Counted from the stretch's first letter, positions 14,500-21,242 are shown. The stretch: DNA of 21,242 bases from an uncultured Rhodanobacter sp. (GCA_937906285.1 CALCWL010000068.1:1-21242); one strand, 5' to 3'. Program-made: numbers and translations. The notes: a model not told the origin generated them from the sequence alone.

Positions 14500-15707
14500 A
14501 CACGACTGTCCGTCTCGCCCTTCTCGCCGCCTTCGGGTGCGCGTTCGCGCTGCCTGCACAGGCGCAGTCCGGTCCGCCGGTCACCATCGACACCCACGTC
14601 GACATCCCGTTCGACTACATGGGCGAGCCGCGCTTCGACGTGGGCCACGACACCCGCCTGCTGGTCGACCTGGGCAAGATGGAACGCGGTGGGCTCGACG
14701 CGGCGTTCTTCGTGGTCTGGGTGCCGCAGCACAAGCTCGACGCTGCCGGCTACGCCAAGGCGGTGCAGCAGGCGAGCCAGAAGTACGACGGCATCGGCCG
14801 CATGCTGATGAAGTATCCCGACCGCATCCGCCTGGCCACCACGCCCGAGCAGCTGATGGCCAACCACAAGGCGGGCCTGCTCTCGGCCACCATCGAGATC
14901 GAGAACGCCTACTCGCTCGGCCACGACCTGCATCGCCTCGACGCCGCCTACGACCGCGGTGCGCGCTCGGTCGGCCTGGTCCACGTCGGCAACAACGACC
15001 TGTGCACCAGCTCGCTGCCCGACACCGAACACGGCGAACCGGCAATGAACAGCGCCGGCGACAAGGGCATGAGCGACTTCGGCCGCGCGGTAGTCAAGCG
15101 CGCCAACGAACTCGGCATGATGGTCGACATCTCGCACGCCTCGGACAATTGCGTGCGCGATGCGCTGAAAGTGTCGAGCACGCCGATCATCGCCTCGCAT
15201 TCCGGCGCCCGCGCCGTACTCGACCATCCACGCAACCTGCCCGACGACCTGCTGCGCGCGATCGCCGCCAAGGGCGGCGTGATCGACGCCGTCGCCTACA
15301 AGGAATTCCTCAAGCACGACCCCGGTCGCGCGGCCGCCGAGAAGAAATTGCAGGAAGCCGTGGCGAAACAGGCCGGCGAAAAGGCATACGACAGCGACAA
15401 CGACGACTACCGCCCCGAGATGGAAGCGGGCATGGCCGAGATCCAGAAGAAGTATCCGCTGGCGACGCTCGACGACTACGTCAAGCAGATCCGCCACATG
15501 GTGCAGGTGGCCGGCATCGACCACGTCGGCATCGCCTCCGACTTCGACGGCGGCGGCGGCATCACCGGCTGGAAGGACGCCAGCGAAACCCGCAACGTCA
15601 CCGCCGCGCTGCGCCAGGCCGGCTTCAGCGACGCGGACATCGCCAAGCTGTGGGGCGGCAACCTGCTGCGCGTGTGGGGCGAGGTCGAGCGCCATGCGCA
15701 GCACTGA
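14496..15707 (+). CDS. Exported M19 (renal/membrane) dipeptidase
   Basis: A 403-residue exported metallopeptidase of the M19 family. Residues 1-24 form a signal peptide (cleavage after AQA). The binuclear zinc site is intact: His34 and Asp36 (DTHVD), bridging Glu136 (EIENAYSL), His214 (DISHAS), His235 (ASHSGA) and Asp349 (SDFDGGG). M19 enzymes cleave dipeptides and tolerate a D-residue at the C-terminal position, which suits L-D dipeptides from murein such as DAP-D-Ala. Residues 275-325 form a charged, probably helical insertion (AAAEKKLQEAVAKQAG). The start ATG is set by the ATGA overlap with lysA and by the signal peptide. The last 14 bp overlap the serine hydrolase gene. Confidence 0.9.
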   Translation: MNTTVRLALLAAFGCAFALPAQAQSGPPVTIDTHVDIPFDYMGEPRFDVGHDTRLLVDLGKMERGGLDAAFFVVWVPQHKLDAAGYAKAVQQASQKYDGIGRMLMKYPDRIRLATTPEQLMANHKAGLLSATIEIENAYSLGHDLHRLDAAYDRGARSVGLVHVGNNDLCTSSLPDTEHGEPAMNSAGDKGMSDFGRAVVKRANELGMMVDISHASDNCVRDALKVSSTPIIASHSGARAVLDHPRNLPDDLLRAIAAKGGVIDAVAYKEFLKHDPGRAAAEKKLQEAVAKQAGEKAYDSDNDDYRPEMEAGMAEIQKKYPLATLDDYVKQIRHMVQVAGIDHVGIASDFDGGGGITGWKDASETRNVTAALRQAGFSDADIAKLWGGNLLRVWGEVERHAQH

Positions 15708-17289
15708 GCAAGCTCTGGCCCCTCCCCTGCGACGCAGGCGAGGGTTGGGGTGGGGTGCTCTTGTGCTCTTGCTCCTGCTCGCACCGCTTGCCGCCACCGC
15801 CCAAACCGCCAACCGCAGCTACGACAAGATCGTCGACGCGGTCGTCGCGCGCTACCACCTGCCCGGCATCGCCGTCGGCGTGATCGAGAATGGCCAGGTC
15901 GTCTACACCCGCACCGCCGGCGAAACCGTCGCCGGCTCCGGTCAGAAGATCACCCCGCGCACGCTGTTCAAGATCGCCTCCAACAGCAAGGCGATGACCA
16001 CCGCCCTGCTCGGCCGGCTGGTCGACCAGGGCAAGCTGCGCTGGGACGACCCGGTGACGAAATACCTGCCGCAGTTCCGCATGCACGATCCATGGGTCAC
16101 CGCGAACATGCGCGTGGCCGACCTGCTCACCCATTCCAGCGGCCTGCCCGAAGGCGGCGGTGACCTGATGCTGTGGCCGGAGCCGAACACGTTCACCCGC
16201 GCCGACATCATCCATGGCTTGGCGTTCATCAAGCCCGGCTACAGCTTCCGCGCGCAATACCAGTACGACAACCTGCTCTACGTGGTGGCCGGCGAAGTGG
16301 CCGCCGCCGCGGGCGGCGCGTCGTACGAGACGCTGATGCACCGCGAGGTGTTCGAACCGCTGGGACTTTCGCGTTGCCAGGTCGGCGCATGGAACCGCGA
16401 CACGGTGGGCGACGTCGCCACGCCGCACCGGCGCGACGGCGATCGCAACGTGCCGATCCCCGAAGCCGCCGCGATTCCCGCGATCACCTCGGCCGCCGCC
16501 GGCGGCATCCGCTGCGACCTCACCGACATGCTGAGCTGGGCGCGCAACTGGCTGGTACCGACCCCGGCCCAGCTGCAGTGGCTGTCGCCGCGGCAGCGCC
16601 AGACGCTGCAGGCGCCGCACATGCTGATCCCGGTCTCCGACCAGCGCCGCGCGTGGGACCACAGCCACGTCATGGCCTACGGCTACGGCTGGCGCATGGC
16701 CGACGTCGACGGCCAGTGGAACGTCTGGCACACCGGCACCCTGAACGGCATGTACTCGATGCTGTCGCTGCTGCCGGACCGCAACAGCGGCTTCGTCTTC
16801 ATGATCAACGGCGAAGCCGGGGACGCCCGCACCGTGCTCGGCGAAGTGCTGACCAAGCATTTCACCCGGCCCGGCGACACGCGCGACGTGAACTGGTATG
16901 CCGACGCACTGGAGCGCCAGTCGAAACAGCGCGCCCAAGTCTCGCCGCTGCCGGATGCCTCGACCTGGCAGGCCGCCACCACGACGGAGATGGCGGCGTG
17001 GACAGGCACCTATCGCGACCCCTGGTTCGGTGACGTCACGCTGTGCCCGCAGGACGGCAAGGTGCGCTTCGCCGCGAAGAAATCGCCCACGCTGACCGGC
17101 ACGGTGATGCGGCTCGACAAACGCTACCTGGTGCACTGGGACAACGGCGAGCTGGATGCGTGGCTGGATTTCCACACCGCTTCCGAGGCAGCGCCGGTCA
17201 GCCTGCGCATGGCCAAGCTCGATCCAGACGGCGACTTCAGCTCGGACTACGAAGACCTCGACTTCCAGCGCCTCGGAGGATGCCCATGA
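15694..17289 (+). CDS. Exported serine hydrolase (beta-lactamase/DD-peptidase fold) with C-terminal DUF3471-like domain
   Basis: A 531-residue class-C-like serine hydrolase (PF00144 type). The three active-site motifs are SNSK (Ser96-Lys99), YDN (191-193) and HTG (346-348). A C-terminal domain of about 100 residues (AWTGTYRDPWFGDVTL at 435-450 onward) resembles DUF3471. Such proteins are usually D-aminopeptidases, DD-carboxypeptidases or esterases rather than drug-inactivating beta-lactamases; the HTG in place of KTG supports this. The signal peptide n-region RRRR and the residues before its hydrophobic core are encoded by a dispersed repeat at 15718-15758. The gene overlaps the dipeptidase by 14 bp and the VanX-like gene by 4 bp (ATGA), so it belongs to the operon. 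A role in trimming D-Ala-containing peptides is inferred. Confidence 0.87.
   Translation: MRSTEQALAPPLRRRRGLGWGALVLLLLLAPLAATAQTANRSYDKIVDAVVARYHLPGIAVGVIENGQVVYTRTAGETVAGSGQKITPRTLFKIASNSKAMTTALLGRLVDQGKLRWDDPVTKYLPQFRMHDPWVTANMRVADLLTHSSGLPEGGGDLMLWPEPNTFTRADIIHGLAFIKPGYSFRAQYQYDNLLYVVAGEVAAAAGGASYETLMHREVFEPLGLSRCQVGAWNRDTVGDVATPHRRDGDRNVPIPEAAAIPAITSAAAGGIRCDLTDMLSWARNWLVPTPAQLQWLSPRQRQTLQAPHMLIPVSDQRRAWDHSHVMAYGYGWRMADVDGQWNVWHTGTLNGMYSMLSLLPDRNSGFVFMINGEAGDARTVLGEVLTKHFTRPGDTRDVNWYADALERQSKQRAQVSPLPDASTWQAATTTEMAAWTGTYRDPWFGDVTLCPQDGKVRFAAKKSPTLTGTVMRLDKRYLVHWDNGELDAWLDFHTASEAAPVSLRMAKLDPDGDFSSDYEDLDFQRLGGCP
15718..15758. repeat. Dispersed GC-rich palindromic repeat inside a signal-peptide region
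   Basis: The segment contains CCTCCCCTGC-GAC-GCAGGCGAGG (hairpin arms at 15721-15730 and 15734-15743, 9 of 10 paired) followed by GTTGGGGTGGGG. It matches from memory a repeat scattered in Xanthomonadales and pseudomonad genomes of the form CCTCTCCC...GGGAGAGGGTTGGGGTGAGG. Here it lies within the first codons of the serine hydrolase gene and is translated as PPLRRRRGLGWG. Confidence 0.65.
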
Positions 17290-18119
17290 TTCGGTGGAAA
17301 ACTCCCATACGCAGGAGCTCGCTCGCGGGCGATGCCTTTGAGGCCGGACTGGCGGATTCGGGATTCCGGATTCGCAAAGACAAAGACATCGCCCGCGAGC
17401 GGGCTCCTGCGGCTATCGGATTGCTGGTCGCGCTTGCCTTGTTCATCAACGGCATCGCCCACGCCGAACCACCACCTGCCTTGTCGCCCGCGACCACCGC
17501 CGCCGAAGCCAACCTGGTCGACATCCGCGCCCTGGTGCCGGACATCGCCGAGGACATCAAGTACGCCGGCAGCGACAATTTCATGGGCACGCCGGCGGAT
17601 GGCTACCTGGCGCCGGCATGCCTGTTGTTGCGGCCCGTGGCCGAGGCGTTGGCGCGGGTCGAGCGCGACCTGCGCACGCGCCACCAGCGCCTGAAGATCT
17701 GGGATTGCTACCGCCCCGCCCGCGCCGTGGCGCATTTCGTGCGCTGGGCGCACGACCTCGGCGACCAGCGCACCAAGGCGGAACACTACCCGCGGCTGGA
17801 CAAGTCGCAGCTGCTGCACGGCTACATCGCGGAAAGTTCCGGCCACAGCCGCGGCGCCACCATCGACCTGACCATGCAGCAATGCGCCGCTGACGGCACG
17901 CATTGCACGCCGCTGGACATGGGCACCGATTTCGATTTCTTCGACGTGCGCGCGCACACCGATTCGCCCGAGGTGACCGCGCAGCAGCACGCCAACCGCG
18001 CGCTGCTGCGCGACGCCATGCAACGCGAAGGCTTCCGCAATTACCCGATGGAGTGGTGGCATTACACCCTCGAACCGGAGCCGACGCCGCACACGATCTA
18101 CGACGTGCCGGTGAAATGA
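17286..18119 (+). CDS. Exported VanX-like D-Ala-D-Ala dipeptidase (M15D)
   Basis: A 277-residue zinc dipeptidase of the VanX/DdpX family. Zinc ligands are His187 and Asp194 (SGHSRGATIDLTM) and His259, with general base Glu256 (EWWHYTL); Arg143 in DCYRPARA corresponds to the VanX transition-state arginine. It hydrolyses D-Ala-D-Ala. A hydrophobic signal core (IGLLVALALFINGIAHA) ends with cleavage near residue 60, so the protein is periplasmic and has no role in vancomycin resistance; no vanH or vanA neighbour exists. The start ATG at 17286 overlaps the previous stop (ATGA). Between residue 8 and the signal core lie 34 residues encoded by an in-frame REP doublet, which gives an unusually long n-region. 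D-Ala set free here could feed the symporter and DauA-like enzyme. Confidence 0.88.
   Translation: MIRWKTPIRRSSLAGDAFEAGLADSGFRIRKDKDIARERAPAAIGLLVALALFINGIAHAEPPPALSPATTAAEANLVDIRALVPDIAEDIKYAGSDNFMGTPADGYLAPACLLLRPVAEALARVERDLRTRHQRLKIWDCYRPARAVAHFVRWAHDLGDQRTKAEHYPRLDKSQLLHGYIAESSGHSRGATIDLTMQQCAADGTHCTPLDMGTDFDFFDVRAHTDSPEVTAQQHANRALLRDAMQREGFRNYPMEWWHYTLEPEPTPHTIYDVPVK
17310..17340 (+). repeat. REP-like palindromic element, copy B
   Basis: The element runs from CGCAGGAGCTCGC to GCGGGCGATGCCTTTG and matches copy A at 3692-3722 with few differences. It forms an inverted pair with copy C across a 40-bp spacer, and lies inside the coding sequence of the VanX-like gene. Confidence 0.88.
17381..17411 (-). 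repeat. REP-like palindromic element, copy C
   Basis: Inverted relative to copy B, it reads CGCAGGAGCCCGC to GCGGGCGATGTCTTTG on the minus strand. The spacer at 17341-17380 contains GATTCGG-GATTCCG-GATTCGC, a degenerate form of the heptamer repeat that also accompanies copy A. B plus C form a BIME-like doublet of exactly 102 bp. Confidence 0.88.
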
Positions 18120-18127
18120 CCAGGACC

Positions 18128-18195
18128 GTAGGGCGGGCACCGCCCGCCGCTCCTGCTCCGTCATGCAAAAGCACGGCGGACAGTGCCCACCCTGC
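18128..18195. repeat. Intergenic palindromic repeat pair between VanX-like and lipoprotein hydrolase genes
   Basis: An inner hairpin GGCGGGC-ACC-GCCCGCC occupies 18132-18148. An outer pair, GTAGGGCGGGCAC at 18128-18140 and GTGCCCACCCTGC at 18183-18195, matches at 11 of 13 positions when inverted. The 105-bp gap between the genes is mostly this element. It could fold in the mRNA and modulate expression between operon segments. No T-run follows, so it is not a clear terminator. Confidence 0.6.
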
Positions 18196-18209
18196 TAGAC
18201 ACGATCAAC

Positions 18210-18215
18210 GAGGGG
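18210..18215 (+). promoter_or_regulatory. Ribosome binding site deciding the lipoprotein hydrolase start
   Basis: GAGGGG lies 9 nt before ATG 18225. An upstream in-frame GTG at 18183 lies in the repeat and would place the lipobox too far from the N-terminus. Confidence 0.7.
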
Positions 18216-18224
18216 ATATCCGCC

Positions 18225-19277
18225 ATGTACCGACTCTTCATCGGCCTCGCCGCTGCCACCGTGCTCGCCGGCTGCGGCCGCACCAAGCCGGTCGATCCGA
18301 CCGACGCGTTGATGGCGCGCTACGCCGGCGACGTGCCCGGCGCCTCGCTGCTGGTCATCAAGGACGGCAAGGCCGTGGTCGACCGCAGCTACGGCCTGGC
18401 CAACCTCGAAGACGACGACAAGGCCACGCCGGCCACCAATTACCGGCTCGCCTCGGTGAGCAAGCAGTTCACCGCGGCGGCGATCCTGCTGCTGGCCGAG
18501 AAAGGCCGGCTCACGCTGGATGACCCGGTGCGCCGCTGGCTGCCCTCGCTGCCGCAGACGACCTCCACCGTGACCCTGCGCCAGCTGCTCGACCACACCG
18601 GTGGCCTGGTCGACTACGAAGACCTGATCCCGCCCGGCACCACCGGGCAGGTCAGCGACAACGACGTGCTGCGCATGCTCTCCGCCACCCCGAAGACCTA
18701 CTTCGCGCCCGGCACCGCGTACCGCTACAGCAACACGGGCTACGTGCTGCTCGGCCTGGTGGTCGAGCGCGCCTCCGGCTACAGCCTGCCGCTGTACCTC
18801 AAGCAGCAGATTTTCCAGCCGCTGGGCATGAATCACACGCTGCTGTACGAGAAGGGTGGCCCCGACGTGGACGAACGCGCCTACGGCTACAGCGAGGTGG
18901 ACGGCCGGTGGACGCGCACCGACCAGAGCGTCACCAGCGCCACCCGCGGCGATGGCGGCATCTATTCCTCGGTCGAGGACCTCGCGAAGTGGGACGCCGC
19001 GCTGTACGACAACCGCCTGCTCAGCGACGCCTCGCGCCAGCTCGCCTTCAGCCCGCACGTGAAGGTCACCGGCGAGCCGTACGAGGCCAGCTACGGTTAT
19101 GGTTGGCGCATCACCGGCGACACGCTGTGGCACTCCGGCGAGAGCATCGGCTTCCGCAACGTGATCGTGCGCTGGCCGAAGCAGCACCTCACCGTGATCC
19201 TGCTCAGCAACCGCAACGAGCCGGAGCCCTACCGCACCGCCCTGGAGATCGCCAGGCCGTGGCTGCAGGAACCGTGA
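18225..19277 (+). CDS. Lipoprotein serine hydrolase (beta-lactamase/DD-peptidase fold)
   Basis: A 350-residue PF00144-type serine hydrolase without an extra C-terminal domain. The lipobox LAGC places the lipidated Cys at 17, and the following Gly-Arg lacks the Asp inner-membrane retention signal, so outer-membrane anchoring is expected. Active-site motifs are SVSK (Ser77-Lys80), YSN (168-170) and HSG (303-305). It is shorter than the serine hydrolase encoded at 15694 and clearly not a recent copy of it. Likely activity is DD-carboxypeptidase, D-aminopeptidase or esterase. Its TGA overlaps the amidase ATG (TGATG), so the two lipoproteins are co-translated and probably act together on the outer-membrane inner face. 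Confidence 0.87.
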   Translation: MYRLFIGLAAATVLAGCGRTKPVDPTDALMARYAGDVPGASLLVIKDGKAVVDRSYGLANLEDDDKATPATNYRLASVSKQFTAAAILLLAEKGRLTLDDPVRRWLPSLPQTTSTVTLRQLLDHTGGLVDYEDLIPPGTTGQVSDNDVLRMLSATPKTYFAPGTAYRYSNTGYVLLGLVVERASGYSLPLYLKQQIFQPLGMNHTLLYEKGGPDVDERAYGYSEVDGRWTRTDQSVTSATRGDGGIYSSVEDLAKWDAALYDNRLLSDASRQLAFSPHVKVTGEPYEASYGYGWRITGDTLWHSGESIGFRNVIVRWPKQHLTVILLSNRNEPEPYRTALEIARPWLQEP

Positions 19278-20032
19278 TGCGTGGTTCGCCCCGCTGGCCG
19301 CGCAGCACTGCCGTCGCGGTGCTGCTCGCCCTGCTCGCCGCCTGCGCCCCGCTGCCGCCGCGCAATCCGCTGGCGACCTGGGTGCCCTCGCCCAACCACG
19401 ACATCCGCCGTCCGGTGCTGATCGTGCTGCACTTCACCGACCAGCATTCGGTGCGCGAGAGCTTGCACACCCTGCGCACGCAGAACAGCGGCGGCCCGGT
19501 CAGCGCGCACTACCTGGTCGGCGCCGACGGCCACATCTACCAGCTGGTCGCCGATCAACTGCGCGCCTGGCACGGCGGCGGTGGCCGCTGGGGCACCATC
19601 ACCGACATCAACTCCGCCTCGATCGGCATCGAGCTGGACAACGACGGACATTCGCCGTTCGCGCAAGCGCAGATCGACAGCCTGCTGCGCCTGCTCACCG
19701 ACCTCACCACGCGCCTGAACATCCCGCCCGCGCAGATCGTCGGCCACCAGGATTTCGCGCCCACGCGCAAGAACGATCCCGGCCCGCTGTTCCCGTGGCA
19801 GCAACTGGCCGCGGCCGGCTTCGGCCGCTGGCCGCAGGGCGTGCTGGTCGATCCGCCCGCCGGCTTCGACCCGTGGATGGCGCTGGCCATGGTCGGCTAC
19901 CCGCTGGACGATCGCGCCGCCGCGGTGCAGGCATTCCACAACCATTTCCGTGGCCTCGGCGGAGATGAGCTCGACGCGCAGGACCTGCGCATCCTGTGGA
20001 ACCTCGCGCAGCAGATCGAGTCGGGCGGCTGA
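19277..20032 (+). CDS. amiD: AmiD-like lipoprotein N-acetylmuramoyl-L-alanine amidase
   Basis: A 251-residue Amidase_2-type zinc enzyme. The lipobox LAAC gives a lipidated Cys23 followed by Ala, consistent with the outer membrane. Zinc ligands are His52 (VLHFT), His157 (VGHQDFAP) and Asp167 (KNDPGPLFPW), with the catalytic Glu119 in IGIELDN. A C-terminal helical region (about 195-250) resembles the peptidoglycan-binding-like domain of E. coli AmiD, which has a similar length. AmiD cuts between MurNAc or anhydroMurNAc and L-Ala, releasing stem peptides with a free N-terminal L-Ala. That is the form used by the YkfC-like endopeptidase. The ATG at 19277 overlaps the preceding stop codon. It is the last gene of the operon and converges on the RND gene. 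Confidence 0.92.
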   Translation: MRGSPRWPRSTAVAVLLALLAACAPLPPRNPLATWVPSPNHDIRRPVLIVLHFTDQHSVRESLHTLRTQNSGGPVSAHYLVGADGHIYQLVADQLRAWHGGGGRWGTITDINSASIGIELDNDGHSPFAQAQIDSLLRLLTDLTTRLNIPPAQIVGHQDFAPTRKNDPGPLFPWQQLAAAGFGRWPQGVLVDPPAGFDPWMALAMVGYPLDDRAAAVQAFHNHFRGLGGDELDAQDLRILWNLAQQIESGG

Positions 20033-20053
20033 GATCTTTCGACAGCCGGAAAG

Positions 20054-20072
20054 CGGCGGGCCGTGCCCGCCG
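20054..20072. terminator. Hairpin between convergent genes, possible bidirectional terminator
   Basis: A perfect 8-bp stem, CGGCGGGC and GCCCGCCG, encloses a 3-nt loop in the 83-bp gap between the amidase and RND genes. Outer bases extend the pairing imperfectly (CGGAA on the left, TTCCG on the right). There is no T-run on either side. The core differs by one base from the inverted form of the palindrome at 18132-18148, so it may be another dispersed repeat serving as a transcription stop. Confidence 0.45.
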
Positions 20073-20115
20073 GCTCTTCCGCGCGAATACCGCAAGGAAG
20101 AACGCGCGCGCCCGC

Positions 20116-21242
20116 CTACACCTGCAACCGATCGCCCTGCCGCGCCACCAGCGCATACAGCGCCGGCATCAGGAACATGCCAATCAGCAGCCGCGACAGC
20201 ATGCCGGCCACGATCACCAGCGCGAACGGACGCTGCGAATCGGTGCCCACGCCGCTGGCAATCGCCGCCGGCAACAGGCCGAGCGCGGCCACCAGCGCGG
20301 TCATGGTGATCGGGCGCAGGCGCAGGACCGCCGCCTCGTGCACCGCCCGGGCGATGTCCATGCCGCCCAGGCGCAGCTCGTTGACGCAGGAGATATAAAC
20401 CACGCCGGTCAGCACCGACACGCCGAACAGCACGATGAAGCCGATCGCCGAAGACACCGAGAACGGCGTGCCGGTGAGCCACATCGCCAAGATCGCGCCG
20501 AACGGGGCAGACAGCAGCACCCCGGCCACGGTGATGAACGGGAACTTGAAGTTGCCGTAGAGCACGAACAGCAGGCCGAAGATCAGCAGCAGGGTCAGCG
20601 GCAGGATCAGGTTCATCTGCGCGCGCGAGGCGGTGTACTCCTTGTATTCACCGCCCCATTCCAGCCGATAGCCGTGCGGCAGCTTCACGTCGCGAGCGAC
20701 CTGCGCGATCGCGTCGTTCACCGCACCGGCCAGGTCGCGTCCGCTCACCGAGAACTGCACGCCGATGTAGCGTGAACCGTTCTCGCGGTAGATGAAGGAG
20801 GCGCCGTTGGCGATGCCGATGTCGGCCAGTTCCTTCAGCGGAATCTGCTGGCCGCCGGGCGTGGCCACCGGGATCTCGCCGATCTGCTGCGGGTTGTCGC
20901 GGTACTGCGGCTGCAGGCGCACCAGCAGGTCGAACTGCTTCTCGCCCTGCGCCACCTCGGTGGCCACGTCGCCGCCGACCGCCGCCTCGATCAGCTTGTT
21001 GATGTCCTCCACGTTGATGCCGTAGCGCGCGATTTTCTCGCGGTCGATTTTTATGGACAGGTTGGGCTGGCCCAGCTCGTGCACCAGGGTCAGGTCGGTG
21101 ATGCCGCGCACCTTCTCCATCGCCTGCTTGATCGCCTTGCCCTTGGCCTGCAGGACGTGCAGGTCCGGACCGTAGACCTTCACCGCCAGCGAGCTTTTCA
21201 GGCCGGTCTCGGCCTCGTCCACCGCATCCTCGGCCGGCTGGG
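20116..21242 (-). CDS. Heavy-metal efflux RND pump subunit (CusA/CzcA family), C-terminal part
   Basis: The last 375 or so codons of a gene that enters from the right edge; the full family length is about 1,040 residues. Visible parts are the end of the porter domain (SSLAVKVYGPD, LSIKIDREKIARYGI, DLAGAVNDAIAQVARD) and the final transmembrane block (LPLTLLLIFGLLFVLYGNF, PFITVAGVLLSAPFGAILAMWLTG, SSAIGFIVLFGVSVLTGVVY, RLRPITMTALVAALGLLPAAI). It ends in LVARQGDRLQV. The VYGPD and SIKIDR patterns fit the HME-RND branch (copper, silver, cobalt, zinc or nickel) rather than the multidrug HAE branch; the metal cannot be told from this part. It converges on the murein-peptide operon and is probably a separate system. 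Confidence 0.88.
   Translation of the reverse strand, partial: QPAEDAVDEAETGLKSSLAVKVYGPDLHVLQAKGKAIKQAMEKVRGITDLTLVHELGQPNLSIKIDREKIARYGINVEDINKLIEAAVGGDVATEVAQGEKQFDLLVRLQPQYRDNPQQIGEIPVATPGGQQIPLKELADIGIANGASFIYRENGSRYIGVQFSVSGRDLAGAVNDAIAQVARDVKLPHGYRLEWGGEYKEYTASRAQMNLILPLTLLLIFGLLFVLYGNFKFPFITVAGVLLSAPFGAILAMWLTGTPFSVSSAIGFIVLFGVSVLTGVVYISCVNELRLGGMDIARAVHEAAVLRLRPITMTALVAALGLLPAAIASGVGTDSQRPFALVIVAGMLSRLLIGMFLMPALYALVARQGDRLQV

Noticed and set aside
13956..15707. A lysA-dipeptidase fusion of 583 residues
   Set aside because: The region before 14496 is a wrong-frame reading of lysA; a signal peptide and ATGA overlap mark the true dipeptidase start.
15625..17175. Minus-strand 516-residue open frame opposite the serine hydrolase
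   Set aside because: Low-complexity shadow frame; the plus strand holds complete active-site motifs.
17286..18119. Vancomycin resistance gene vanX
   Set aside because: The protein is exported and no vanH, vanA or vanS/R genes are nearby; a periplasmic D-Ala-D-Ala dipeptidase for peptide use fits better.
18128..18195. Intrinsic terminator splitting the right-hand operon
   Set aside because: The hairpin is strong but no T-run follows, and the genes on both sides belong to the same functional set; recorded as a repeat instead.
15694..19277. Antibiotic-resistance beta-lactamases (two genes)
   Set aside because: HTG and HSG replace the KTG motif and the genes sit in a peptide-degradation operon; these features suit peptidases or esterases of the same fold.
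20116..21242. RND pump as part of the peptide system
   Set aside because: It is convergent with the locus, belongs to the metal-efflux branch, and has no sequence link to peptide metabolism.

Overview
The window comes from a high-GC Gram-negative genome, most likely a gammaproteobacterium of the Xanthomonadales/Lysobacterales (Rhodanobacteraceae such as Rhodanobacter or Dyella would fit). The reasons are the GC-rich codon use, an Oar-type TonB-dependent receptor, periplasmic and outer-membrane lipoprotein signals, and dispersed ATTCCC heptamer and REP-like repeats of the kind common in that order. Placement rests on recognition of families, not on a search.

Layout. Position 1-353 is the 3' end of a beta-propeller-like gene. 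From 8333 leftwards runs a minus-strand series: DUF819 membrane protein, NlpC/P60 endopeptidase (YkfC-like), L-Ala-D/L-Glu dipeptide epimerase (YkfB-like), RpiR-type regulator, a 136-bp gap holding a REP element and heptamer repeats, a YkuD-type L,D-transpeptidase, an SDF-family symporter, and a DauA-like D-amino-acid dehydrogenase. Divergent from it, on the plus strand, are a transglutaminase-like exported protein and an Oar-type TonB receptor closed by a strong intrinsic terminator. Next comes a tightly overlapping series: diaminopimelate decarboxylase, M19 dipeptidase, exported serine hydrolase, VanX-like D-Ala-D-Ala dipeptidase, lipoprotein serine hydrolase and AmiD-like lipoprotein amidase. 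A convergent heavy-metal RND pump gene enters from the right edge and looks unrelated.

How the genes fit together. Nearly every gene between 415 and 20032 can be assigned a step in taking apart the peptide of peptidoglycan. AmiD would release stem peptides; YkfC-like endopeptidase would cut D-Glu from DAP; the M19, M15 and serine hydrolases would trim D-Ala-containing pieces. DUF819 and SDF proteins are candidate inner-membrane importers. The cytoplasmic epimerase, LysA and DauA would convert L-Ala-D-Glu, meso-DAP and D-amino acids to usable products. The RpiR protein sits in the pathway as the likely regulator. I read the whole as a murein-peptide utilisation locus, organised like a polysaccharide utilisation locus but aimed at peptides. 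The individual enzyme calls are strong; the integrated pathway and transporter substrates are inference.

Three successive junctions of the right-hand operon carry three different dispersed repeats. One of them is an in-frame 102-bp REP doublet inserted in the signal peptide of the VanX-like gene. There is no gene-free stretch above 300 bp; the longest is the 147-bp divergent promoter region at 8334-8480. I saw no tRNA, rRNA, CRISPR array, transposase or integrase.
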